DNA from: Hymenobacter citatus
GTDB lineage: Bacteria > Bacteroidota > Bacteroidia > Cytophagales > Hymenobacteraceae
Length of the DNA: 64,000 bases
Assembly (NCBI RefSeq): GCF_014333615.1
Contig: NZ_JACSCY010000001.1
Span: 186,001-250,000, forward strand
Direction: 5' to 3'
Shown: positions 24,910 to 34,197 of the stretch, in pieces
How positions within the stretch are numbered: position 1 is the stretch's first letter
Layout: each line of letters begins with the position of its first letter
Program-made: the position numbers and the translations under genes
The notes under the pieces: generated by a model
The model's input: only the letters and a program-made list of their open reading frames with translations
What the model was told of the DNA's origin: nothing
The model's database searches: none

Positions 24910-25803
24910 ATGCCTTCTATTTTCTCCCGTATCGTGGCCGGCGAGCTGCCGGCTTATAAAGTAGCCGAGGACGACGCGCACCTGGCTTTTCTCGACATCA
25001 CGCCCCTGGTGGAAGGCCATACGCTGGTGATTCCGAAAAAGGAAACCGACTACATTTTTGATCTGCCCCCACAGGAGCTGGCCGCGCTACACCTGTTTGC
25101 CCAGCGCGTGGCGAAGGGCGTGCGGGCTGCGGTGCCGTGCAAGCGCATCGGGGTAGCCGTGATTGGGCTGGAAGTGCCCCACGCCCACATCCACCTGATT
25201 CCGATGAACCAGGTGGCGGATATGAACTTCGCCAACCCCAAGATTAAAGTACCCGAGGAGCGTATGCAAGAGCTGGCCGCTGCCATTGCCGCCCAGGTAC
25301 CGGCCGCCGAAGCCAGCGGGGTAGGCGAAGCGCACACCCCGCCCCTGGAAAGCAAGGCCGAGCGTGAAACGGTGGGCAGCAACGTAGCCGCGGCAGCTCC
25401 GGCCTCCGATAACGAAGGGCCCTTCGCGCAGCTACGCCAGCTCATGCAGGGCCTGCGCTACGTAGCCGAAACCGAAGCCCCTCTGGAACCTGTGCGCTAC
25501 CCTGCGCCCGAGGCCGAACTAACACCGGAAACCGTGCGCGAGCTGGTAGGCGCCCCCGCCGAGGAGCCCGTAGAAACGCAGGAACTGACGGTCTTTTTGC
25601 GTCAGCAAACTGCTGACAATGGCCCACAGGGTTCGGTAAAAGCCGCCAACCGCTTCAAAGCATTGCAGATGTTTTTGAAGCAGGAGCTGGATGACACGCA
25701 GGTGTACCGCCTGGGCAAGGGACCACGCATCACGGTGTACGCGCTGGGTAAGACGGCCGACGGACAGCTGATAGGCTTCAAAACCTACCTTAGCGAAACC
25801 TAA
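24910..25803 (+). CDS. HIT-family hydrolase fused to a nuclease A inhibitor (NuiA)-like domain
   Basis: A 297-residue protein, about twice the normal HIT length. Residues 1-130 are a HIT domain: IFSRIVAGELPAYKV at the start and the triad H91-x-H93-x-H95 in VPHAHIHLIP; these enzymes hydrolyse nucleoside phosphoramidates or dinucleotides. Residues 131-170 are an Ala/Glu-rich linker. Residues 171-297 resemble NuiA, the inhibitor of the DNA/RNA nuclease NucA: GLRYVAETEAPLEP, VETQELTVFL, QVYRLGKGPRITVYALGKT and a C-terminal SET ending in Thr. In NuiA the final Thr reaches the nuclease metal site (family knowledge). Binding to a nuclease is inference; a NucA-family nuclease is encoded at 39620. Confidence 0.75.
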   Translation: MPSIFSRIVAGELPAYKVAEDDAHLAFLDITPLVEGHTLVIPKKETDYIFDLPPQELAALHLFAQRVAKGVRAAVPCKRIGVAVIGLEVPHAHIHLIPMNQVADMNFANPKIKVPEERMQELAAAIAAQVPAAEASGVGEAHTPPLESKAERETVGSNVAAAAPASDNEGPFAQLRQLMQGLRYVAETEAPLEPVRYPAPEAELTPETVRELVGAPAEEPVETQELTVFLRQQTADNGPQGSVKAANRFKALQMFLKQELDDTQVYRLGKGPRITVYALGKTADGQLIGFKTYLSET

Positions 25804-25812
25804 GATTACAGG

Positions 25813-25846
25813 CCCGCGCCGGCACCCGGCGCGGGTATCTTTTTTA
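25813..25846 (+). terminator. Terminator after the HIT/NuiA-like gene
   Basis: A perfect 10-bp GC stem (CCCGCGCCGG and its complement), loop CAC, then TATCTTTTTT. It separates the HIT gene from the sigma-factor gene. Confidence 0.85.
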
Positions 25847-25949
25847 TGGGTGTGCTGTTATCAACAATACATTTACATGGCCGATTATGAGCTATGCGCT
25901 GTAAATCTGATGCTTACCCCAGGATCATCCTCCCATTTTTCACTGCCCT

Positions 25950-26537
25950 ATGCTCCCAAACTCCCACGCTACATCCGACGACGCAGCCCTGGTGCAGGCG
26001 CTGCGCGACGGGGACGCGCGGGCGTTTGCAGAGATATACGAGCGGTATTGGTGGCCCCTGTTTAGCACCGCGCAGCGCAAGCTGGGCTCGCGCGAGGCCG
26101 CCGAGGAACTGGTGCAGGACCTGTTTACGGCACTGTGGCACAAGCGCGCCAGCAGCCACATCGAAAAGCTACCTCATTATCTAACCAAAGCCCTGCAATA
26201 CCGGATTATCGACTACCTACGGGTGCGCACCACCCATGCGGGCTACCTGAGCTACCGGCAGATGCAGCCGCTATCGCTGGACAGAAGCACTGAGGAGCTG
26301 GTAGCGGCCGACGACCTGTCAATGGCCCTGGAAGAAAGCATCACCCAATTGCCCGAGTCGACGCGGGAGGTATTTCGGTTGAGCCGGCTGGAGCACCAGA
26401 GCGTAGCAGAAATTGCTGATCAATTGCACTTGTCGCCCAAAACGGTGGAGTATCATCTAACACGCGCCCTAAAGCTATTGCGCGTTCGGTTGAAAGATTT
26501 TTTGGCCTTGTTTCCTTTTTTTTGGTTGATAAAGTAA
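25950..26537 (+). CDS. ECF-type RNA polymerase sigma factor (PUL 1)
   Basis: A 195-residue sigma-70 family protein of the Bacteroidota PUL type (FecI-like). Region 2 is seen in FAEIYERYWWPLFSTAQ and AAEELVQDLFTALWHKR (residues about 24-70). Region 4 lies around LPESTREVFRLSRLE and VAEIADQLHLSPKTVEYHL, a helix-turn-helix that reads the -35 region. It is released by the FecR protein encoded next and should activate the SusC/SusD operon downstream. A hydrophobic tail (LALFPFFWLIK) ends the protein. A terminator lies between this gene and fecR. Confidence 0.9.
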   Translation: MLPNSHATSDDAALVQALRDGDARAFAEIYERYWWPLFSTAQRKLGSREAAEELVQDLFTALWHKRASSHIEKLPHYLTKALQYRIIDYLRVRTTHAGYLSYRQMQPLSLDRSTEELVAADDLSMALEESITQLPESTREVFRLSRLEHQSVAEIADQLHLSPKTVEYHLTRALKLLRVRLKDFLALFPFFWLIK

Positions 26538-26593
26538 AAATTTTTATTGAATAGTTTATACTGATAATCAGCTGGTTATTTGTTGATCTACCG

Positions 26594-26624
26594 CCTGATG
26601 CGTGTTGAAGCATCAGGTTTTTTT
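26594..26624 (+). terminator. Terminator between sigma gene and fecR of PUL 1
   Basis: A perfect 8-bp stem (CCTGATGC and its complement), 8-base loop and T7. It implies that fecR has its own promoter or that the sigma transcript is partly terminated here. Confidence 0.8.
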
Positions 26625-26685
26625 ATGTCGGCACCAGGGTAAAAGCGCGGTTGTTCGACTATAGGAGCAAACCAAGGCTCCTTTT

Positions 26686-27717
26686 ATGCCAGACGCGTAC
26701 TTTCAAACCTTATTGCAGCGGTACCAGCGTGGCGAATGCACGCCCGCCGAGCAGCGCGAAGTAGAGCACTGGTACGCTGCCCTGGAACAGCACGTGCCCC
26801 CCAGCTCCCCCCTAACTGTGCAGGAGCGGGAAGCAGTGCAGCGTGCATTATGGGCCCGCATTGCCCAGCAAACCGGCCTAGAAACGCCGGTCATCCCACT
26901 AACTGCTGCCCCCAAACCATGGTACGTGTGCGCCCCCGCCCGCTGGGCCGCGGCGGCCGTTGTGGCCCTGGGCATAGGTCTGGCAGCACTCCAACAGCTC
27001 CCTAACTCCTGGGTTGCGCCTACCGCGCCGGAGGTGGCCACTGCCCAAACGGAGTGGACCGTACGCACCGCGCCCGGCCGGCTTACCCTACCCGATGGCA
27101 GCACCGTGGTGCTAGCCTCAGGCAGCCGCTTGCGTTACCCGCGCCGTTTTGTGGCGGCCCGTCGGCAGGTGTTTTTGTCGGGCGAGGCTACGTTTGATGT
27201 GTTTCATAATCCGCAGCAGCCGTTTGAGGTATACACCGAGCAAATGCTGACCACCGTGCTGGGTACCAGCTTCACGGTGCAAGCCTACGCTGACCAGCCC
27301 AATACGCGGGTGCAGGTGTTGCGTGGCAAAGTACGCGTGGAGCCCCGTAAGCTGGCAACAGCCACCGTGGCGGCCGTACCCGCCGCCGTGGAGCTGCTGC
27401 CTAATCAGCAGGCAGTGTATTCGCCAACGGCGCACGAGCTGCACAAGGATTTGGTGGCGCAGCCCGCCTTGCTCACGCCGCCGTCTACCCTTTCCTTCGA
27501 CGACCAGCCCGTGGCCGACGTGATTGCCACCCTGGAACGGGCCTACGGGGTAGAAATTCTCTACGATAAGGTAGCATTAGCAAACTGCACAGTAAGCGTT
27601 GTGCTGCAAAAAGATCAGTTATTCAGCAACTTAGGTTTGCTGTGTAAGACCCTGGGCGCCACTTACAAGTCGGTAGACACGCACGTGCAGCTGTATAGCC
27701 AGGGCTGCAAATCCTAA
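26686..27717 (+). CDS. FecR-family anti-sigma factor (PUL 1)
   Basis: A 343-residue inner-membrane protein. The cytoplasmic N-terminus (about 1-85) binds the sigma factor and contains the DUF4880-like stretch FQTLLQRYQRGECTPAEQRE. One membrane segment lies at about 87-105 (WAAAAVVALGIGLAAL). The periplasmic FecR domain spans about 125-215 (LPDGSTVVLASGSRLRYP, GEATFDVFHN). The C-terminal DUF4974 module (about 255-340: LSFDDQPVADVIATLERAYG) is thought to contact the STN domain of the cognate SusC. It transmits the nutrient signal from SusC to the sigma factor. Confidence 0.92.
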   Translation: MPDAYFQTLLQRYQRGECTPAEQREVEHWYAALEQHVPPSSPLTVQEREAVQRALWARIAQQTGLETPVIPLTAAPKPWYVCAPARWAAAAVVALGIGLAALQQLPNSWVAPTAPEVATAQTEWTVRTAPGRLTLPDGSTVVLASGSRLRYPRRFVAARRQVFLSGEATFDVFHNPQQPFEVYTEQMLTTVLGTSFTVQAYADQPNTRVQVLRGKVRVEPRKLATATVAAVPAAVELLPNQQAVYSPTAHELHKDLVAQPALLTPPSTLSFDDQPVADVIATLERAYGVEILYDKVALANCTVSVVLQKDQLFSNLGLLCKTLGATYKSVDTHVQLYSQGCKS

Positions 27718-27843
27718 TACGGTTCCACCACTTTTTACCAACCTCCTTCCACTGAACTTTCCGCAAACGATTGCGACTGTGTTTAACGCTTTTTACTGCT
27801 TCGCTTAATTCCCAAACCCTTCTCACCAACCCTAACAAGCTGT

Positions 27844-30800
27844 ATGAGTCCTCTTCTACAAATCCCACCGCTAGGCAAACGCTTCAAGAGCGTGCTGCTA
27901 CTGCAACTATTTGGCTTAATGCTTTGCACCAGCATTGCCTGGGGCCGACCAGCGCTAGCCCAGGAAATCCTGAACCAACCCGTGACGGTGCAGGCAAACA
28001 ACGAAACCGTGAAGGACCTGCTCGGGCAGCTGGAAGCGCAGACCAACACGCACTTCATGTACAGCCCGCAGGTGATTAAGGCCACCCGGCGGGTGTCGGT
28101 GAAAGCCGTGAACCAGCCGTTGGTAGAGGTGCTGCGTACCATTTTGTCGCCGGTAGCGGTGAAGTACGAAGTAGTGGACAACGGTATCGTGTTGCAGCCT
28201 GCTACGCAAGCCGACATCACCGTAACCGGCCGCGTGCTGGACGAAAAGGGTGGTGGCCTACCCGGTGTTAACGTAGTAGCGAAAGGCACCACTAACGGCA
28301 CCCAGACCGACGCGGAGGGCAACTACTCCCTTACCGTGTCTGACAACGCTATCCTCACGTTCTCCTTCATCGGTTACAACACCCAGGAAGTGCCCGTCGA
28401 CGGTCGTACGGCCATCAGCATCACAATGGGCGCCGACACCAAAACCCTGAACGAGGTAGTGGTGGTGGGCTACGGCACACAGCGCAAAGCAGACGTAACG
28501 GGCGCTATTGGCTCGGTGAAAGCTGAGGAAATTGCCAACCGTCCGGTAGCTAACGCCGAGCAGGCGTTGCAAGGCAAAATTGCCGGCGTAAACATCACCT
28601 CTACCTCCGGCGCACCCGGCGCCGCACCGAATATTCGCATTCGCGGTGTGACATCGGTGCGCACGGCTGGCGACGACAACAACGCCGCCAACCAGCCGCT
28701 GTTTGTGGTGGATGGCATGTTCACCAACAACATTCAGTTTCTGAGCCCCTACGACATTGCGTCCATTGAAGTGCTGAAAGATGCTTCTTCGCTGGCTATT
28801 TACGGGGTGCGGGGCGCCAACGGCGTAATCATCGTAACCACGAAAAAGGGCAAATCAGGTAAGGCGCGCATTTCGCTGAACGCCTACGCCGGCTACCAGG
28901 AAATTGCCAAGCAGGTGAAAATGGCTAATGCCAGCGAGTACCAAACCTTGCTGAACGAGGCCATTCTGAACACTACCCCCAACGCCACCAACCTATTCCG
29001 CGGCCCCGGTTACGACTATGGCAACGGCGTGAACTGGTTCGACCAGATTCTGCAAAAAGGCTTCATTCAGGACTACCAGCTGAGCGCTTCGGGTGGCTCG
29101 GAGAAGTCGACGTATAGTATCAGCGGCGGCTACAACAAGCAGCAAGGCATCGTGAAAGGCCAGGATTTTGAGCGTATCAACTTCCGTGTCAACAACGAGT
29201 ATAAGCTGACCGACCGCGTGCGGGTAGGAGCCAACGTGGCCATCAGCCGCATTCAGGAGAATATCACGCCGGGCTCAGTGTTCGGCAACGCTTACAACGC
29301 CGACCCGGCCCAGCAGGTCTTCAACCCTACCACCGGCAACTACAGTTACTCGCTCAACCAGAACGTAGCCAACCCGGTAGCGCAGCTGGCTTATAACAAC
29401 GAGCGGAACAAAGGTGGCCGCCTGATTGGCAACGTGTTCGGCGAAGCCAACCTGCTGAAAAACCTGACCTTCCGCACCAGCTTCGGTACCGATCTGGGCT
29501 ACACTGAAAACCGCGTGTATGCGCCCGTGTACTTCGTGTCGCAGAACCAGCGCAACGACCGTAGCCGCCTGGGTCGCCGGACCAATACCAACTCCACCTG
29601 GCTCTGGGAAAACACGCTAACCTATGACACGCAGTTTGGCGACGACCACCGACTGACCCTGCTGGCCGGCTATACCATGCAGCGCGACCAGAACGAAGAA
29701 CTTTTCGGCCAGCGCAACGATGTGCCCGGCTACGACGAGGACCTGTGGTACCTGAACGTGGGCAACGCCCAAGGCAACATCGCCAACAACTCGGCCAGCG
29801 AATACGCTTTCCAGTCGGGCCTGGCACGCGCCAACTACGCCTTCAAGGACCGTTACCTGCTCACGGCTACGTTCCGTGCCGACGGTTCCTCGCGCTTCTC
29901 GCAGGGCGACCGGTGGGGGTATTTCCCGGCCATTGGCGCCGGCTGGCGTTTATCGGAGGAAGATTTCATCAAGGACCTCGGCGTATTTGATAACTTGAAG
30001 CTGCGCGCTAGCTATGGCGTGGTGGGTAACGTGAACGTGCCCAGCTACCAGTACTACGCCCGCATCAACAACGGCCTGAACGCCATCTTCGGCCCCGGCG
30101 AGTCGCTGAACATCGGCAAAACCGAGACTAACCCTACCGTGTCGCAAATTCGCTGGGAAAAGATCAACCAGCTGGACATCGGCTTCGAAACCGGCTTCCT
30201 GGATGACCGCCTGACTTTTGAGGCTGACTACTTCGACCGCCGCACCAACGACCTGGTAACGCAGGTGCCGGTATCGGTAGGGTCGCTGTACCGCAACATT
30301 GGTACCGTCGACAACAAAGGCTTCGAGTTTACTTTGGGCTGGCGTGGTGATGTGAAGGAGGCATTCACCTATGGCGTGAATGCCAACCTGTCTACCCTGC
30401 GCAACAACATTGTGTCGTTGGGCAACGGCGGGCAGCCCATCATTGGGGGTAGCCTGGGCAATGGCAACGTGGTAACGCGCACCGGGGTAGGAACTTCCAT
30501 CGGCGAGTTCTACGGCTACGACGTAATCGGTATTTTCCAGACCGCCGACGAGGTAGCGGCCGCGCCCAATCAGCCCGGCGGCAAGGCTCCCGGTGAGCTG
30601 CGCTTCCGCGACGTGAACGGCGACGGTGTAATCGACCAGAACGACCGCGTAAGCCTGGGCTCGCCCATCCCCAACCTCACCTACGCGCTGAACACCAACG
30701 CGGCCTACAAAGGCTTCGATATTGCGGTGGACCTGCAAGGCGTATCGGGCAACAAGATCTACAACGGTAAAAAGGCCGTGCGCTTCACCAACGAAAACTT

Positions 30801-31140
30801 CGAGGCCTCGCGCCTGGACCGTTGGACGCCCACCAACCCCTCTACCTCCGAGCCGCGCGTATCGAACGTTATTCCGCAGGTTTCCAGTTACTTCATTGAG
30901 TCGGGCGCTTTCCTGCGCTTCCGCACCATTCAGCTGGGCTACACCATCCCGCGGGCCATTACCGAGTCGTTCGGGGTAGGCGGCATCCGCTTCTACGTCA
31001 ATGCGCTCAACCCCTTCACCTTCACCAACTACTCGGGCTTCTCGCCGGAGGTAGGCGGCAACGATGCCGGCCGCGGCATCGAGCTGAACGTGGTGCCCGT
31101 GACGCGCTCCTACAACGCCGGGGTAAACATTTCTCTGTAA
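27844..31140 (+). CDS. SusC/RagA-family TonB-dependent outer-membrane transporter with STN domain (PUL 1)
   Basis: A 1098-residue outer-membrane protein. Domains in order: signal peptide (to about residue 39, ALAQ); STN domain (about 45-110: VQANNETVKDLLGQLE) for signalling to FecR; carboxypeptidase-like beta domain (about 125-205: VTGRVLDEKGGGLPGVNV); a TonB box near NEVVVVGYGTQ; plug domain; and a beta barrel ending in NAGVNISL. It imports oligosaccharides with the SusD lipoprotein that follows 27 bp downstream. The STN domain fits the sigma/FecR pair upstream. Confidence 0.96.
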   Translation: MSPLLQIPPLGKRFKSVLLLQLFGLMLCTSIAWGRPALAQEILNQPVTVQANNETVKDLLGQLEAQTNTHFMYSPQVIKATRRVSVKAVNQPLVEVLRTILSPVAVKYEVVDNGIVLQPATQADITVTGRVLDEKGGGLPGVNVVAKGTTNGTQTDAEGNYSLTVSDNAILTFSFIGYNTQEVPVDGRTAISITMGADTKTLNEVVVVGYGTQRKADVTGAIGSVKAEEIANRPVANAEQALQGKIAGVNITSTSGAPGAAPNIRIRGVTSVRTAGDDNNAANQPLFVVDGMFTNNIQFLSPYDIASIEVLKDASSLAIYGVRGANGVIIVTTKKGKSGKARISLNAYAGYQEIAKQVKMANASEYQTLLNEAILNTTPNATNLFRGPGYDYGNGVNWFDQILQKGFIQDYQLSASGGSEKSTYSISGGYNKQQGIVKGQDFERINFRVNNEYKLTDRVRVGANVAISRIQENITPGSVFGNAYNADPAQQVFNPTTGNYSYSLNQNVANPVAQLAYNNERNKGGRLIGNVFGEANLLKNLTFRTSFGTDLGYTENRVYAPVYFVSQNQRNDRSRLGRRTNTNSTWLWENTLTYDTQFGDDHRLTLLAGYTMQRDQNEELFGQRNDVPGYDEDLWYLNVGNAQGNIANNSASEYAFQSGLARANYAFKDRYLLTATFRADGSSRFSQGDRWGYFPAIGAGWRLSEEDFIKDLGVFDNLKLRASYGVVGNVNVPSYQYYARINNGLNAIFGPGESLNIGKTETNPTVSQIRWEKINQLDIGFETGFLDDRLTFEADYFDRRTNDLVTQVPVSVGSLYRNIGTVDNKGFEFTLGWRGDVKEAFTYGVNANLSTLRNNIVSLGNGGQPIIGGSLGNGNVVTRTGVGTSIGEFYGYDVIGIFQTADEVAAAPNQPGGKAPGELRFRDVNGDGVIDQNDRVSLGSPIPNLTYALNTNAAYKGFDIAVDLQGVSGNKIYNGKKAVRFTNENFEASRLDRWTPTNPSTSEPRVSNVIPQVSSYFIESGAFLRFRTIQLGYTIPRAITESFGVGGIRFYVNALNPFTFTNYSGFSPEVGGNDAGRGIELNVVPVTRSYNAGVNISL

Positions 31141-31167
31141 TTCAGAACCTGCTAAGCACATCGCATC

Positions 31168-32652
31168 ATGAAAGCGAAACACTATATCATTGCCCTGGCT
31201 AGTCTCTCGTTGAGCATGGCCGTTAGCAGCTGCCAGGATTTTCTGGACACCCAGCCGCTGGGCGAGGAGCTGAGCGAAAACTTCTTTGCTACCTCCGACG
31301 GCGCCGTGCAGGCCACCAACGCCATATACAACCAGCTGCGCGACTTCTCCGTGCACACCTTCTCCTTCATCGGCATTGCCAGCGTGGCTTCTGACGATGC
31401 CGACAAGGGTAGCACCCCCGGTGACGCACCCGCCATGGGCGAGCTGGATAACTTTACGGCCACGGCCGCCAACGGTCTGCTCGACGGGTTCTGGCAGGGC
31501 CACTACCTGGGTATTGCCCGCGCCAACCAGGTAATTCTGCGCGTGCCCGATATTCAGATGGACGATGCGTTGAAAGCCCGCCTAATTGGCGAGGCCCGTT
31601 TCCTGCGTGCCTACTTCTACTTCAACCTGGTGCGCACCTACGGCGGCGTACCAATTATTGATGAGCTACCACCCCGCGACGGGAGCAATTCCTCGAAGCC
31701 CCGCGCCACCCGCGAGCAGACCTATCAGTTCATCATTGACGATCTGAATGCGGCCGTGGCGGCTCTACCTGTACGCTCTGCTTATCCCGCCGCCGACCTG
31801 GGCCGCATCACCAAGGGAGCTGCGCAAGGCATGCTGGCCAAAGTGTATATGTACCAGAATAACTGGGGGCAAGTGCTTTCCCTCACCGATGCCGTAATTG
31901 CCTCCGGCGAGTACAGCCTCTACAACAACTACGCGCTTCTGTTCAATCTGGAAGGCGAAAACTCCAGCGAGTCGATCTTTGAAGTGCAGTGTGCTACCCT
32001 GCCGCAGGGTGGGGGCGGCTCGCAGTACGCCGAGGTGCAAAGCCCGCGTGCACCCATCCCGACGGGTGGCTGGGGCTTCAACTCGCCTTCTGAAAACCTG
32101 AACAGCGCCTATGAAGAGGGTGACCCACGCCGCCAGGCAACCATCATCTACGCCGGCGAAAACTTGGGGGATGGTGTAACCATTCCGACGGTGATTGATA
32201 ACCCGCGCTACAATCAGAAGGCTTATGTGCGCGCTACCGACCCTCGCTCGCCCAACGGCATGGGCGACTCGGGCAAGAACATCCGCATTCTGCGCTACGC
32301 CGATGTGCTGTTGATGAATGCCGAAGCCGCCAACCAACAGGGTAACTCAGCCAAGGCCCTCACCGACCTGAACTTGGTGCGCAAACGCGCCCGTGGCACC
32401 AGCACCACCGTGCTGCCCGACGTGACGACCACCGACCAGTTGGAACTACGCCAAGCCATCTGGCGCGAGCGACGCGTGGAGCTGGCCATGGAGCACGACC
32501 GTTTCTGGGACCTGGTGCGCCAGGGCCGTGCCGGCACCGTGCTGCGAGCCGTGGGTAAGAATTTTGTGGATGGCAAAAATGAGGTATTCCCGATTCCGCA
32601 AAACCGCATCGACATCAGTGGTGGGTTGATTACCCAAAATCCTGGCTACTAG
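31168..32652 (+). CDS. SusD/RagB-family outer-membrane lipoprotein (PUL 1)
   Basis: A 494-residue glycan-binding lipoprotein. The signal peptide ends in AVSSCQDFLD with the lipidated Cys22. The SusD opening DFLDTQPLGE is followed by TPR-like helices (ARANQVILRVPD, AKARLIGEARFLRAYFYFNLV in part) and the C-terminal LRQAIWRERRVELAMEHDRFWDL, typical of the family. It caps the SusC barrel and hands over bound oligosaccharide. It lies 27 bp after susC, surely co-transcribed; repeat family 2 lies just after it. Confidence 0.95.
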   Translation: MKAKHYIIALASLSLSMAVSSCQDFLDTQPLGEELSENFFATSDGAVQATNAIYNQLRDFSVHTFSFIGIASVASDDADKGSTPGDAPAMGELDNFTATAANGLLDGFWQGHYLGIARANQVILRVPDIQMDDALKARLIGEARFLRAYFYFNLVRTYGGVPIIDELPPRDGSNSSKPRATREQTYQFIIDDLNAAVAALPVRSAYPAADLGRITKGAAQGMLAKVYMYQNNWGQVLSLTDAVIASGEYSLYNNYALLFNLEGENSSESIFEVQCATLPQGGGGSQYAEVQSPRAPIPTGGWGFNSPSENLNSAYEEGDPRRQATIIYAGENLGDGVTIPTVIDNPRYNQKAYVRATDPRSPNGMGDSGKNIRILRYADVLLMNAEAANQQGNSAKALTDLNLVRKRARGTSTTVLPDVTTTDQLELRQAIWRERRVELAMEHDRFWDLVRQGRAGTVLRAVGKNFVDGKNEVFPIPQNRIDISGGLITQNPGY

Positions 32653-32673
32653 AATATTGATCTAATAGATTGA

Positions 32674-32776
32674 AAAGAACGTCATGCTGAGCTTGTCGAA
32701 GCATCTCTACCGCTTCGTTGAATACTACCTAACGAAGCAGTAGAGACGCTTCAACAAGCCCAGCATGACGTTCTTT
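32674..32776. repeat. REP-like inverted repeat, family 2 (GTCATGCTGAGC...GTCGAAGC), copy A
   Basis: Left arm GAACGTCATGCTGAGCTTG with TCGAAGCATCTCTACC; right arm GTAGAGACGCTTCAACAAG with CCCAGCATGACGTTC. It sits between susD and the GH144-type gene and supplies a false ATG for the latter at 32765. Related copies are at 43019-43074 and 46495-46679. Confidence 0.85.
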
Positions 32777-32818
32777 CGTTTTCCTACCCCGCGCTTTTCC
32801 TACCCTACACCTTTGTTT

Positions 32819-34183
32819 ATGAACAATTCGAAGCCCTTTTCCTATCTACTTGCTACCTGCCTGGGCGCGGCAAGTCTGCTACCGCTCAGCACTCAGGCCC
32901 AAACCGCTCCCACTGCGCCCAAACTCACCTACACCGCCCCGCGCCAGAAAAACCTCTCCGACGAGCAGTTGCTGGATGAGGTGCAGCGCCAGACGTTCCG
33001 GTACTTCTGGGACTTTGGGCACCCCGTGTCGGGCATGGCGCGGGAACGGAGCAACGTGAGCTTCGACTATGGCGACGAGGTGGTGACGACCGGCGGCACG
33101 GGCTTCGGCATCATGGCCATTATTGTGGCCGCCGAGCGCAAGTGGATTACGCGGGAGCAGGCCGCCGAGCGGGTAGGGAAGATTGTCAACTTTCTGTGGA
33201 AGGCTGATATGTTTCACGGCGCGTTTCCGCACTGGCTGAACGGCGAGACGGGCAAAACCATCCGCTTCAGCCCCAAAGACGACGGCGGCGACATCGTGGA
33301 AACGTCGTTTCTGTTTGAGGGGCTGATTTGCGCCCGCCAGTACTTCACCAAAGACACGCCCACCGAAAGCAACCTGCGCAACAAGGTGCTGTGGATGTGG
33401 GAAGGGGTGGAGTGGAGCTGGTACACTCAGAACCAAAACGTGCTGTACTGGCACTGGAGCCCCAACAACGACTGGAGCATGAACCACCAGATACACGGCT
33501 GGAACGAGTGCTTCGTGACCTACGTGCTGGCCGCGTCGTCGCCCCGCTACAGCATTGATAAGAAAGTGTACGACGAAGGCTGGGCCACCGGCAACTACTT
33601 CAAAAACGGCAAGAAATACCTGGGCACTACCCTGCCGCTGGGCTTCGACTACGGCGGGCCGCTGTTTTTCTCGCACTACTCTTTCCTGGGCATCGACCCC
33701 CGCGGCCTCAAAGACCAGTACGCCGACTACTGGCAGCAAAACCAGGCCCACACGCGCATCAACTACGACTACTGCGTGCAGAACTCCAAGAAGTACAAGG
33801 GCTACGGCAAAGACACCTGGGGCCTCACCGCCTCGGACAGCTACAAAGGCTACGCCGCCCACTCGCCCACCGAGGACCTGGGCGTGATTTCGCCCACCGC
33901 GGCGCTGTCGGCCATGCCCTACGCGCCCAAGGAATCGATGGCGGCGCTGAAGCATTTCTACAACGACTTGGGCGACAAAATCTGGGGCGAATATGGCTTC
34001 GTGGATGCCTTCAGCCAGGAGCACAACTGGTACGCCAAGTCCTACCTCGCCATCGACCAGGGGCCGATTGTGGGCATGATTGAAAACCACCGCACGGGCC
34101 TCTTGTGGAAACTCTTCATGAGCAGCCCTGATGTGCAGAAAGGCCTGAAAAAGCTGGGGTTGGAAAGTCCGCAGTTGAAGTGA
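32819..34183 (+). CDS. Glucoamylase-like family protein, probable GH144 endo-beta-1,2-glucanase
   Basis: A 454-residue secreted enzyme. ATG 32819 gives a signal peptide (MNNSKPFSYLLATCLGAAS, then STQAQ). The upstream ATG at 32765 lies in a repeat and is rejected. An alpha/alpha-barrel with motifs QTFRYFWDFGHPVSGMARER, TGGTGFGIMAI, DDGGDIVETSFL and HSPTEDLGVISPTAA is typical of the Pfam 'glycoamylase' family, which in Bacteroidota includes GH144 beta-1,2-glucanases. With GH3 downstream it should release sophorose-type products in the periplasm or at the surface. Specificity is inferred from family and context. Confidence 0.8.
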   Translation: MNNSKPFSYLLATCLGAASLLPLSTQAQTAPTAPKLTYTAPRQKNLSDEQLLDEVQRQTFRYFWDFGHPVSGMARERSNVSFDYGDEVVTTGGTGFGIMAIIVAAERKWITREQAAERVGKIVNFLWKADMFHGAFPHWLNGETGKTIRFSPKDDGGDIVETSFLFEGLICARQYFTKDTPTESNLRNKVLWMWEGVEWSWYTQNQNVLYWHWSPNNDWSMNHQIHGWNECFVTYVLAASSPRYSIDKKVYDEGWATGNYFKNGKKYLGTTLPLGFDYGGPLFFSHYSFLGIDPRGLKDQYADYWQQNQAHTRINYDYCVQNSKKYKGYGKDTWGLTASDSYKGYAAHSPTEDLGVISPTAALSAMPYAPKESMAALKHFYNDLGDKIWGEYGFVDAFSQEHNWYAKSYLAIDQGPIVGMIENHRTGLLWKLFMSSPDVQKGLKKLGLESPQLK

Positions 34184-34197
34184 GGGTAGGAGGGAGA

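Noticed and set aside
29950..31503. A 517-codon open frame antisense to the first SusC gene
   Set aside because: It mirrors the codon pattern of susC in a GC-rich genome; it has no recognisable domain and the sense protein is certain.
32879..34090. A 403-codon frame antisense to the GH144-type gene
   Set aside because: Shadow of a strong sense gene; composition is Val/Gly/His-rich with no family features.
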